A stretch of DNA of 64,000 nucleotides. Source: Rotaria socialis (Eukaryota; Rotifera; Eurotatoria; Philodinida; Philodinidae). The translations under genes and the position numbers were made by a program. Positions 14,074-26,023 of the stretch are shown here, one piece after another (the stretch's first letter is position 1; the number at the start of each line of letters is the position of its first letter). Where the stretch lies: assembly GCA_905331475.1 (NCBI GenBank), contig CAJNYU010000325.1:62001-126000 (forward strand), in the 5' to 3' direction. The notes below the pieces were generated by a model. That model saw nothing but the letters and a program-made list of their open reading frames with translations. It had not been told where the DNA came from and made no database searches.

Positions 14074-17000
14074 TTATTCTCTATAAGTTATTCTTAAATA
14101 TGGCAATGCTTGTGCATATCGACGTACAATATATTCAATATCATTTGGTTTATCAGAACTTTTCCCATGCGTTGAGTGATAGCCTTGTCCTGCCGATATC
14201 ATATCTTTATCTTTCTCGTCAATGATAAATTCTTTTCCCAATACTACTTTATTATAATACATGATCCGCGTGCGGTCGGTCGAGTTGGCTTCAGTATATC
14301 TATGCGAAACATTTGGATTATCAGAAAAATAAGCACCGCGACCTACACGAAAAAAAGGAAAGCATTGCAGTAATATTGTTTTTTTTCTGATATAGTTTAC
14401 CCCATTTTCTTTCTTTACAGTATTGATCATCGAATCCATCCTTGTAAATTCCATCAATGCCGTCATCCTTTGTTCCATGGAATAATTCACGTTCGTTCGG
14501 ATTTTCCCCTTTACATTGTTTAGCGATCAACTGTTTTGTTGCTAGATAAGCATCTTCCAATGAAGGATTTTTTATTTGTACGATAGATAACACTTCAACT
14601 TGATTACTAATCGAAGATTTCATTTTTGTAAGTACAGTTATATATGCTGTTGTTGACTCATGCAAAGGAACAAGAACAGCTGGATATTTCGGTGGTGGAT
14701 TTGGAATAACATGCATAGGTTGTCCAAGTTGCGTCCAACCTCGACTTTTCATTTTATCAATACGAGGTTGAAGAAAATCATCAATTGGTCGTAGCACTTG
14801 AAAGCGTTTATTTTTTATGTTATCAACAATAGCTTCTAATTCAATGGAATACGATTTACTTGTAATATCAACTCTCATTCCTAATTCTTTCGTATAATCT
14901 TTTTCTAATGACAAATTACTAACATCCAAATCAATACGATCTTGCGTTACTACAATATGTGGTTCGATTAAATCCATTGTGAATGGGCCCGTTTTAGCAG
15001 TTTTGTCTATTATTAGCACGTAACGCCACGCTTCTCGAACAACTTCATATTCAATTTGATATTTGTGCAGACTATCCAAAAATTTCTCAATATCAAAATA
15101 TTTATCCGACGGTAAATGACAATCGAGATCTGATGGAACTAAATCTTTATTTAGTGCAGGGATTTTTGGATTAGGTCCAGGTTCTAACCAAGCTGACGGA
15201 TCTTTATTTGGACGAGCTATGTAATTTCCAACGATCCAATCACGAACAAAACCACCTTCAACTCGACAATCAAATTGACAAACAGCTATCCATGCAACAA
15301 CCTCCATTCGTGTTTCACGCGTTGCCTTTGAACCATTCAAACTTTTCCATAATTCATTCGATGTTCGTTTAACATCGGTAACATGAGAGATTCTCTCTTC
15401 AATATCGAGACATGTCTTTCGCATGGCTGGTTTAAGAATTCGTGGTGAAACGCCTAGAATAAGAAACATACGCATTACCGGCTCGTCTGACATTAATATT
15501 TACCTGCATTAGGGCTTCGAATAACAGCACACCTTGTTAACCATCCTATAAATGATCCAAGTTCTTTTTGCACCAATTTATTTTGTGAATCTCGTCCCGC
15601 AATTGTTATTTCGCATTGATCATTTATTTCATTATTACTAACAGAGATTTCAACTTGTTGTTCAGCTTCCCAACGCCATTTCATTGGATTAAATATAAAG
15701 GGCATTTTTGAAACGCCCTCGAGATTCCTTTTCATACGCTCATGATCATCTTTTTTATTTGGTTCATATGCATTTTTCAGTGTAAATTTCATTTCAACAA
15801 CTAATTGTTGTAAAATATCAAGTTCAGCATCGAGAACAGAACCTGCTGAACCTTCTAAACTAAGACTATGCTTATTCAATTGTATTTTTATATTTGGAAA
15901 TATTTGTTTTGCTGCTGATAGAATATTATCAGAATTGAATTTTTTTTCTTCAGCTTCATTTAATTTTATTGTTCTTTGAAACGTATAATCGATCCATTGC
16001 GATTTAATTTCGCCTACAAATAACAGAACCGCTTCAGCTCGTTTTGAAGATGAGAAACGTACATCACGAGCAAGAACAAGTGACACAGGCGACGAAGTTA
16101 TTGGTCGACTGAGAGTTGATTGAAGATCTAATACAGCCACATCTTGTTTTGGCGGAGAATATCGTGTAAATAAATGAGTTTTTCCTTGCAATTCTCTCAT
16201 TGAAACAAAAACATTTTCTCGATATCCATTTAACAAAGATTTTGCAATGGATACCCAATCATTACTCGAAATCTGTGCTTTTTCACGATATTCACTTGAC
16301 AGATTAAATAATTTTTCTAAATTTGTATATCTTCTTAATGCTTGTTTTAAAATATGTGCGATTGCCATTAAATTCTTAGCTTGACATATTTTAGATAATT
16401 TAAATTGTTGAGCAGGTACACTTTTTTTTATTAGCAGAATTTCATTCATAACATTCAATACGGTCATGAAATCTCCTTCGGATTTTTTCAACGAAGTAGG
16501 TATTGTTTTTAACATCGACGGAGAATTCAAAACATCCAAAATCGAAGAAAGTACAATAAGATCACGACCACATTTGTTTTCATTCAGAGCTGATAGAACC
16601 GATTTTGACATAGCTAATGAACCAAAATTAGGCAATTTCGAAATTTCAACACCTATCGTTGTTAATTTATTTGTCGAATCCAAAATATCTGAAGAAAATG
16701 AAATTGATTAGGAAAACAAAACTGAATTTCTATGATCTAAGACTTGCTTAGTCTTCTTAATTCTTCTACTGCTGAAGTGATTGCTTGTGAAGTTGGTGCA
16801 TCGGGTAAGTATTGTTTCAAATAGTCAAGTCCATTTTTTATTAAAGATTTTCTTAATGAAAATTCGGTATTAACCAAATCTGATTGACATATTTGTGGTT
16901 TTGGATATTTTTGCTCTTCAACTTTAAAATCATATAATGAATAATATTCGCCTGGTTTTGTTCGTCCAAGTCGACCTAGACGCTGTTTAATTGTTGACTC

Positions 17001-20000
17001 AGCTGCTCGAAGTTCCATTAAAGTTGTTTGTTTTTTGGTAGAATCATAAACAGGAATATTAATCTTGCCTGTATCAATAACATATTTCAATGATGGAAAT
17101 GTAAGAGATGTTTCAGCAACAGTTGTGGAAAAAAATATACTTCCTTTTTCAATATTTCTTTGTTGATTAGTTGCCGATTGCGATTGAATCAATGGGAAAG
17201 CACTAATAGTTCCATGGCTAATTTCTTCTAAAAGACGACAACATTGATTTACTTCTGACACACTACTCACAAAGCATAATATTTGATCATATCGTTGTCT
17301 TTTTTTACCTAATTCTTGTACTAAATCTAATATATTTTCATTGGTTCGTTCACATTTAGTTACAGGATACAATGTTCCTAACATCGGCATAACAAATTCA
17401 TCGACTTTTAACTGAGGTATTTGACGAAACAATTTCGGTACAGTTGAGTCTAATGTTGCTGATGAAATAATAATTTTGAGTTTAGATCTTATTTCAGGTT
17501 TTTCTGTTAGAAGACGAGCAAATAATGCCAGACAGAGATCGATGTCAACTGATCTTTCATGAACTTCGTCAAGAAAAAATACAATAGGCTTACTGCTATT
17601 GATTATATTTGTAATCAAGTGTTCATCATTTAATAACCGTTCTTTTAATAAACTATCTGTTAAATAAAGTATTCGACTATTGGTATACTGCTCAGCGCCA
17701 TCAACGACCCACCCAGCAAGTTTCGATTCATCTCTATTGGTTGCCATAGTTTCATTTACACGTCTACACATTCTCGCACAAAGTAATCGACGAGGCTGAG
17801 TAACAATAGCTTTATCGTAACCGTTAGCAATCAGCAAGGCTGGTAGTAATGTCGATTTACCTAAAACGAATGAAAATTCGATTTGTAATTAATCCCATTG
17901 AATCCTCTAGATTGGAAAGTATAGAAAGTATTATCGTTCTATTGAAATTTTACTTATGAACCTTATAGTATCGACTCGAAATGAAAATGTGGCTGATTTC
18001 AATTGTAGTTATAAGTAAAATTCGGATGTAGATAGTATCGGAAGCGGAATAAATCAGATAGTTTAAAAACGAGAATCCGAAATCGTTCATTGAATTACTA
18101 GAATAAACTCGCTATTCTGTTTCGAATGGCATTAATTTACTTTGTTTTATAGCACTAGTAAACAACTATGCTCTGTGTTCTGCAAGTGGAGTTTTTTTTA
18201 GTATGCATGTGAGCCTTCTTCATATTCTATTATTATATATAATTTACCAGATCCATTTGGTGTAGCTATTGTAATGACTGTGGCTTGTTCAGTTTTCTCT
18301 AAGAATTCTTTTGATGACTCATACAGAGGGAGTTGTAGAAGGAAACATCGATAATACAACATGGTTCTTTGTAATAATTTCTGAATTTCCTTAAATTGTT
18401 CTAATGTAAATCCCACGTAGGTTGGCTTTGTCTTAAATTCTGTTCTTATTTTATTAATAAAATGATTCATAATTTCAAGAGATTGTTTTGATGGCTTCTT
18501 TTCAAATTTTAATTGTTGTAATGAAATATGTTCCTTGATGTATTCATCTAGAGTTTCACCTTTTAATATTTCTAATTCAGGTAGAAATTGTTTTTTTTTC
18601 GTATACATATCAGTTAATTTTCCTAATTGTGTGATTGCGGAAAAACTCGCATCTGTAATGCATTCTTCTACCATAAGTTTCGATTTTTGTAATATGTAAT
18701 CATCATATAGTCTAACGAAATCCTCAATTTTGCTGCTAGCTAATTGTTGAAAACACTTGGTGTAATATTTCCAACTTGGTAAAGGACGAATTACTTGTGC
18801 CATTAGATTATTGATACTTTCTAATTTTGAATTTAATTGTTGTTGATAATAAACCCTAGCTGATCTAGTAGCGTCACATAAATCGTGTATTCGTTGTAGA
18901 ACATTTTTGAATTCATCATGATGTAGTTGAGTTCCCGTTACTGATATACAATAAAGATCATTGTTTTCTCTGATAGCGATACTAGGTATTCCGAGGATAG
19001 AACTGTCCATTGGCTGTTTAGCCTTAAGATGATCTATAATAGACTGGGATTTGCTGAATAGAAAGGTATTGGCAATGATTGATTGAATATTATCATAATC
19101 CATCGCTATAATTTTATGAGCTGAAGTTTTTAATTTTTCTCCCTGAATTTTCTTATGGAGTAATTCTTGTTGAAGTTCTTCCAATAGTTTATTATTATTT
19201 TTTGATTTCTCTTTTTCAATTTCAACGTTCAACTCTTTCATTTCTGCTTCTAATCGCAAAGTAAGTTCAGCAACTTTTTGATCTCTTAAAAGAGCGTTCA
19301 CTCTGTCAAGTATGCCAGAACGTCTGATTTGGTTACTTGTTTCGTCAACAAATTTCTGTAAAGAAATATTTGAATTTTCACGAATAATTCCAATCGTAGT
19401 AGGAGCAGTCACTAAATGAAAAGTAGGATTCACAGCCAAAATATCGTCGTTGAGATCAAGAACACTCCAAGTACCATTGTTTCTGAGCGGAAGCTAAAAT
19501 TTTCGATAAAGAGTACTAAAACATTTTTTGATGGAAGTGTAAAATTTGATAGAACTTAAAAGCTAACGATGTTCACTTAAAACTTTAGATAAGTATTGTA
19601 GATGCAACACAATCACTCGGTTAGAATCTTAAACAATTCTACTAACTTACTCGATTATTTAAATCTGAATTCTCTACAACATCATCATCATCATCATCAT
19701 CATCAATATCATTGTCAGCTTCATTCCTATTTCTTGTTTCAAAAACCGACCCTATTACTAAACCACTCTCGTCTTCATCATCTTGATTTTCTTTGTCATT
19801 CATTTCTTGTTGAACAATGTTTTTCATTTGTAAAGCTTCTTTCAAACGTTTTGTTGTTAAAGGAATGGGTTCTATGCTTGCTACCGGTTGAAAATTATCA
19901 ACATATACAAGTTTTTGGTCAGGGTGTTCCGTTTTTGATACAAGTTTTGGAATCCATCGAATACAGCCAAAAATTGTCTTTTCATTATCTGAAAATTCAA

Positions 20001-21399
20001 ATGACTTTAAATTGATTGTCAACTTATTACCAACGTGAGGTATATCAATGGAAATCATTTTGCGTCGATAATCCATGGCATCATCGAACAATGAACTTGT
20101 TTTATCATCACAATTATACCATGCATTTAATTGAAGCTTAAAAGCACTGTTAAATACGACTGGAAACTGTTGTATTTTCAATGATGCAGTGTTATCTTTA
20201 TGTTTGTCTACTTGTTTATGTTGAATTAACATGATTTGCCAAATAGAATAACAATCAAAATTTAAAACACTAGAGCCTCGACAACGAATCCATGCCATAT
20301 TTTTCTGTGGGTCTTGTCCATAATTTCCTGATCGCAAAAATTCAGTTATCGATACGCTATATAGACCTTTGGCTACTTTTAAATAAATTTGCTTTTGAAA
20401 CTCTTCTGATGGTAATAAAGTCTTGTGTAATAGTGTCGCTTCGGTTAGTGTAAATTTATACCATTTCGGGTCTTGAAATGGTTTATATTCCCACATAGAA
20501 TCTATGATTGGTCGTCGATCATCATTCATGATAGATTGGCATGGTAGATGTTCTGAACTTGCTGCAGAATAACCCATGATCAAGTAATCTTGAAAAAACT
20601 TTTTGATATCAGCATGATTTGTTCCATTACTTATTGGAGTTTCTATCGCCTGGTTTTGAATGAAATAATCAGCACCATGCTCAACTAAATATTGTACAAT
20701 ATTCAAATGATTGTTAAAACAAGCTCCATGAAGGGCGGTTGAACCTGCTGTTGGCCGTGGCGCGTAAGTTGTCACAGTCGCATCTAATGCAAAATCAACA
20801 TCACGCAGATTTTGAGCATTAACAGAACAGTATGCTTCTTCAATCAAGTATTTCACAATATCTAAGTGATTATTTCGTGCAGCTGAATATAATAGTGTTG
20901 TTTCCCATAATCCCGGTTTATCTTTAAATGTTGGGTAGTCTTTAGTGAATTTTTTTACTACATCCAATTGACCATTATATGCAGCCGGATATGCTTCACA
21001 CGATGCAAACAAACCTTTTAATTCAAGACTTAATGAATCCAACACACCCACGCTTAATGGCGAAAGAAATTTTCGTTGTTTCCGATCATAATGATATATA
21101 TAAAGAAAATCTAGTAGATAATTTAAACATAATTTTGATAACTGTTCAAAATATTCATCCAATTTAACTTCGATATTTGTGGTTAACGTTTGTAAAAGTT
21201 CATTCTCTTCGTTGTTGAATGTGAATGTATAGATGTTGTTATTTAATTGAGAACCTTTTGCAACACTATCATATACAATATCAGTTCTTGATTGAGGTTG
21301 CCGTTGCCCATTTAGTGAGTTGAATTTTTCTAGACATTCTTCAACTAACTTAACAATACTTGTTAGGCATGCTTTTAATTGTTTTTCATCGTTACCCAT
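14074..21399 (-). CDS. Giant ankyrin / DEAH helicase / nucleotidyltransferase / PARP fusion protein
   Basis: Six exons, 21399-19651, 19493-18248, 17860-16748, 16688-15504, 15453-14401 and 14342-14074, sum to 6615 nt: 2204 residues plus stop, every junction in phase. Domains in order: ankyrin-like repeats (about 135-270, e.g. TALHGACFNNHLNIVQYLVE); an unrecognised domain beginning MWEYKPF (about 302-560); a poly-Asp run; a coiled coil early in exon 2; helicase core with Walker A PNGSGKST formed across the exon 2/3 junction (about 995-1002), TQPRR, DEVH (1096-1099), SAT (1132-1134), AETSLTF and QRLGRLGR (1291-1298); helicase C-terminal region (LTTIGVEISKLP onward); nucleotidyltransferase head GGFVRDW (1831) with SDLD (Asp1873, Asp1875); PARP fold with LFHGT (His2090), GRGAYFSD (Tyr2120) and EYIV (Glu2185). 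The product should unwind or remodel RNA and may transfer nucleotides and ADP-ribose. Intron 3 appears to be GC-AG. Intron 4 is 50 bp and open in frame, so exons 4 and 5 overlap as open frames. A split into several genes is possible but unlikely given the phase match and lack of stops. Confidence 0.8.
19681..19705. repeat. (ATC)8 trinucleotide repeat inside exon 1 of the fusion gene
   Basis: Eight ATC units on the plus strand encode the poly-Asp run on the minus strand, near the end of exon 1. Such runs vary in length between alleles. Confidence 0.85.
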
Positions 21400-24084
21400 A
21401 TGTATCTATACAAAAGAAGTAACATAGTTTTGTTCGTTTATGATTAAAAACCTTCGTAAGAAAACAGATTGCCGTATCGCAATTTAATTGTCAATAATAC
21501 ATCGTTAATATGTTAGAATATTTAAAAAAATACGGTATTCAGATAAAAGTGAGAAGAAATCTGCAACGGTTTGTTTGTTATAGATTCATCAGCATCTGTA
21601 CAGGCTCTTTCTGTGAAACTTAGGATGTCACTGTAGATGCAGTTAAAACGCCATCATAATATATAAATTTTTATAAATCCTGACTGAAAAAAGATCGATC
21701 TCAGTGCTATGTTTTTACTATATTTTAATATTTCAATGATTTGATATTCGCAACTAGTTAAGATAATGGGAGAAAAAGCAATTAAATGATAATCTATTTT
21801 AATTGTTATACATTTCACGGACAATGATACCTGCCTGCTTTCAATTTCAGATGGATTTACATATTTTTGCTCAGTAATTTACTCAAAGTGAAGTTTCTAA
21901 TATTTCGTTTGTTGAAGTTAAAATTCGAATTATTTTTGATCTTAACGATACGACTGGCTTACGTTAGACACATTCTTCTTTCTCCAATAGAAAACCTTCG
22001 AGCTATTGTTTTTTCAAAGTATGAAAGAGAACACTACCTATGAGTGAGCAGAGGGACTGTTTATTTTTATTGATTGACGAAAAGCGAGATTATACGTAAT
22101 TAACACCCTGTTTTGTGCTACACCAATCTGTTTTAACAAGCATAGACCAGCTCTTTCTACTAATAAGGCATGAATTATAAAAAGAAAATAATTGAAATAC
22201 TAAATAAGCAATCTCTCCCTTCACAAATGACATTAAAATAACAGTTAAATAAAATGCTTACTTATAAATTAATGAAATTACTCCCGTGAATATATTTCAT
22301 AAAACGATTACCTAGATTTACATGTTTCAATCGTTCAGTTGACGTTGATTTTATCTACCAGAAGCTCAAATCGGTGTACTCGAAAGAAAAAATCGTCTAA
22401 AACCTACTATATGGAAAAATAACCATAAAATTGTATGCGAAATTGACGAACATCTTGTCATGTATCTCTATAGAATAAAGATTCTCTTTTCGTTATAGCT
22501 AAGAAAGAGAAAAATGTTACCAGTCACTGGTAATTCGAAGTTTTCACTAACCCCCCCCCCACAATAAGAGACCCTGGGTTTTCTATTATGTTCCAGCGTA
22601 AAAATTTTCCAAGGGGTCTTGTACTAAGAACCGCATTTTTTCCTAATATTTAATTTTAAAGGTTTTCCAGAAAACGAAGGTGATTTTTAGGATCAGGATT
22701 TTTAAGGGTGTCATTATAATTGTGAACACATTCTCCTAATATTTCCAGCTTAAAATGCTAATAATCAGACGTATTTTGATGGAAAAGCGCTAATTAAAGT
22801 TCGTAATTAGCAAAAAATTAATTAAGGGGGGGTGGCGAGGGGNAAATTATCAACTATTAGAAGAATCATTATTCGTTTTAATCTTAATAATTATATGAAA
22901 CTAACATTGCCGAATTAACTAAACATCGCAGGGGGGTTTGCTGCACAGGTTTATCTTTTTCCTTTATTTTGTCCACAAAATTATTATGCACTTGACTGTA
23001 TTCTTCTTCTGTTTTTTGAAAGAACTATAAATACTAACGCTACATGTTTACTCAGTGTTTTTCCTCTCTCCACGATCTCATGGCAAATAAAGAAATACGA
23101 TGAGTACTAATAATAATTGATAGTTTTGAAAAATAGATGAATTCATTTTAAGATTTGCAAAAAATATTCAAATTCGATAGCCATCTTGTAAATAATAGTG
23201 AGCGACTGAAAAAATCCTAGCCTGAAAATTTTCGCTTACCATTCAAACTCTTTACATAAGATAAAGTTGCTATTGAAAAAATTCATCTGAAAATGTTTGA
23301 CTTCATTTTTCTTTCTTTTATTTATGCACTTGAGACTGTTGTTTCATCAGTTTCTTGTTCTACTGCAATTTTTGCATAAGCTTTTTTTTCCTATTATATT
23401 TTTTCTTCTCCACTAAAGCATTGTGCATCTACAACAACCACTTTTGCTCTTGAGATATTTCTTCGTTTCGGTGAAAAAAATAGTTTACTGTCTCGATCTC
23501 GACAACAATGTTTTAATTTGGTTACCAAAAGGAAAACTAAAATCTTTTAAATTTTGATGAATTTTATTGTCGCCAACAATGGCTTTTACCGATAGAATTC
23601 TTAACTGAACAATATTGAATCAAAGATGACCCATTATAAATATGGAAGTTTATTCTAAATAATTAGTTTATCAGAGAATCAATTTGTTACTTGGAAGCCA
23701 GTTCGTTGAATCACAACTTTTGAAATATGATTGACAAAATCTTAATGATTTTACAAAAGCAGTAGGCGGGGACCGCCTGAAATGCTGAAATTTGGCTATT
23801 GTTTCGAAGAGGTTAATAGTTTTTTACTACTTCTTTTTCTCATTTTGACGAAAAAGATGCATCTAAGAATCAGTATGAAGCATATTTCTTATACATTGTT
23901 TAGTCGTCAGAAAATAATACCGTACGTGTACTCGTTCATTTTATGTAGACGATGGTTTTTTTTATCACCTGTCAGCAATCGTATAAATAAACTGATCACG
24001 AACTCAAATGTCTACCATCGCAGTTGATTTGCTTGCCCTGACATATTAGATATCTTTTCAGATTTTTCCTGGGAACTCAATGAA
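21400..24084. other. Intergenic upstream of the fusion gene
   Basis: Holds the presumed promoter of the giant gene but no motif I can name. It contains a short perfect hairpin at 22518-22534, a C10 run at 22551-22560, a G-rich tract at 22826-22842 next to an ambiguous base (22843), and no supported gene. Confidence 0.4.
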
Positions 24085-24215
24085 GCATCAATTTAGGAAA
24101 TATGAGTGGAATGCCTCTTGGTCGCCCTGCTTGACACCCACATTTGGAGGGGTACACTGTGTTCATCTCTCGCAGCATCCGCACACTTATGTTTCCTTCG
24201 CTAATTTTTGAGGAA
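24085..24215 (-). pseudogene. Possible scrap of a LINE reverse transcriptase
   Basis: Read on the minus strand, MLREMNTVYPS and, in another frame, NVGVKQGD resemble the helix before, and the GVRQGD block of, non-LTR reverse transcriptases. Frames disagree and the similarity is short. Confidence 0.25.
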
Positions 24216-24719
24216 TCATATGGTCAGATGAGGCCTATTCATTGAATAGCTAATATACTAATTATTTAGTCTAACGTTATATGTTTGGAAAAAATGGACT
24301 AATTCGAAATTTCTATATAAAACATAATCTTTCCATTTCTGATACGCAAGAAACTCAAAGCTTCATCGAAAATGTACTATGTGCAAATGAAGCTCCAATC
24401 AAAAATATAATAGAAAGTTTATCACGATTGCTTTTTAATATTTCTCGTCGATATCGAACGCAATTGCATCTTTTCGAATATTGCGATTCCAATTTTTCTA
24501 AGAAAACACTTTTAACTATTTTTATATCAATAAGCCAGTATCAACTATTGAAAATATGCCAAAATAGTTTATAGAGTATAAAAAAAGACATTTTAACCTG
24601 CGATACTCGATAGGTCTAGCGTGATTTGGTTTCACATCGGCAAATGAATTTATTCTCAATCAAGGTTGTCTATTAAAATCAATTGAAATTTAATAGAACC
24701 GGCCTATGATCTGATGATA

Positions 24720-25320
24720 ATGTTGCAATAGCTTGAATTTTATTTGATCCGTTAAATTTGAACTTTTTAATATAAAAATGTAGTCGATTCACTTCGATGG
24801 ATTCAACGAATCGAAAGTGTAACCATTACTATTAGAAGGGCCGATAATTTTTCGGCAAACATCATCTACAAGCCATATATCATCAAATAATGAAAGTATA
24901 ACATTTTTTATTGCATCATCAAATGGAATAGTATTATAATCACCTGTCATCAAAATGACATAGAGATTTTTACTAATGCTTATTATATTATCAGGCATCC
25001 ATTGAACTATTTGTTTAGCTTAATTCAATTGTTGTGAACCTTTCACACCAATATCTAAATGAGTCGTGCCAAAATAGATAGATATGCCAATAAACGTTTT
25101 ATAGACGATTGTTTCGATAGTATGAATATTCCATAGTCACCATTTTAAAAATTTCTCATTTTTTCAAAATGAAAATATTGAAAAAGTTGCATTTTATCAT
25201 ATCCAGCAATATATAACGTTTGATCTACTGAATGTCGCATTGTAAAATTATCAACTTCTTGTAACGCAATAAAATCAACTCCCAATTGATTTATGGTTTC
25301 AGTAGTTTATAGATTCTTAT
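24720..25320 (-). pseudogene. Dead endonuclease/exonuclease/phosphatase family gene
   Basis: Minus-strand translation gives, in order, GVDFIALQEVDNFTMR (the LQEVD metal site), GDYGIFILSK, GTTHLDIGVKG (the THL block), MTGDYNTIPFDD (GDFN with Phe changed to Tyr) and a final IDYIF block. It is interrupted by in-frame stops: one after MRNF, one after QQLN (a TAA inside what should be a helix after THLD) and one just before IDYIF where TGA replaces a probable CGA. No intact frame spans the motifs. It belongs to the same superfamily as the nocturnin-like gene at 5.6-6.7 kb, but its THLD-x-G-x-x-G block is closer to bacterial-type metal-dependent hydrolases, so it is not a copy of that gene. Confidence 0.65.
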
Positions 25321-26023
25321 CTTATCATCATATATTTATGTTCGTAATTGTGTTTATCTTGCTTATAAAAATTATTTATATTTTAGACTATTGAATGTAA
25401 ATTTTAATTCTGTAGATAATCAAATTAATCTATTACCATAGTGTTCAGCTATTTATTAGACAATGAAATATTTTCATGTAGTCTTGCTAGAATTGATTTC
25501 AGCTTCCAGCCAATCAGGTAGTAACTTCACTAAATGTTTGCAAATTTTAGCTTATTTTCGGTTTGTTAATTATTATCGTTAAAAACATTAATTTCGGTTC
25601 GAGAAAGTGTTTGAATAAGTCTATTTTTCACGTCTTCTGACTATGATGAATTTAAATAGTGAAATACTTATTTTTATTAGAGTATCATCTTTCACAATTC
25701 AGCCATTTCCCACGTCTCAGATTGATAGATTTACAGAAAATTGAAAGTACAATCACTTGAATTTTCAAGAACTTTGTGAAAAAAAGCTAACAAACGATTA
25801 CTAGCTGTATAGAAATAATCTGAGTCGATATTTTTGTTCAAAAGTCATTAAATACTCTGCGAATAAGTAAGATGTATCTCATCAAGCAAAATAAAAATAT
25901 GAATAAAAAGTATAGACTACTCATGATATCACGTTGTGAGTATGACTTGATGATATTGAAAACACAGATAGTTGTTGTTTTATGATAAAAGAAAAACGCA
26001 CACGTTTTTCTCAACATCATTCT

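Noticed and set aside
15454..15503. Separate start MSDEPVMRM for a stand-alone nucleotidyltransferase/PARP gene
   Set aside because: These codons lie inside a 50-bp GTAAAT-TTCTAG intron; splicing joins exon 4 to exon 5 in phase, so a separate gene is less likely.
22518..22560. Perfect short hairpin (TTACCAGT...ACTGGTAA) and C10 run
   Set aside because: Too short to claim an operator or terminator in a eukaryote; recorded only as spacer content.
24281..24574. 97-codon frame
   Set aside because: Not similar to anything known; no signal peptide, helix pattern or splice context convincing enough.
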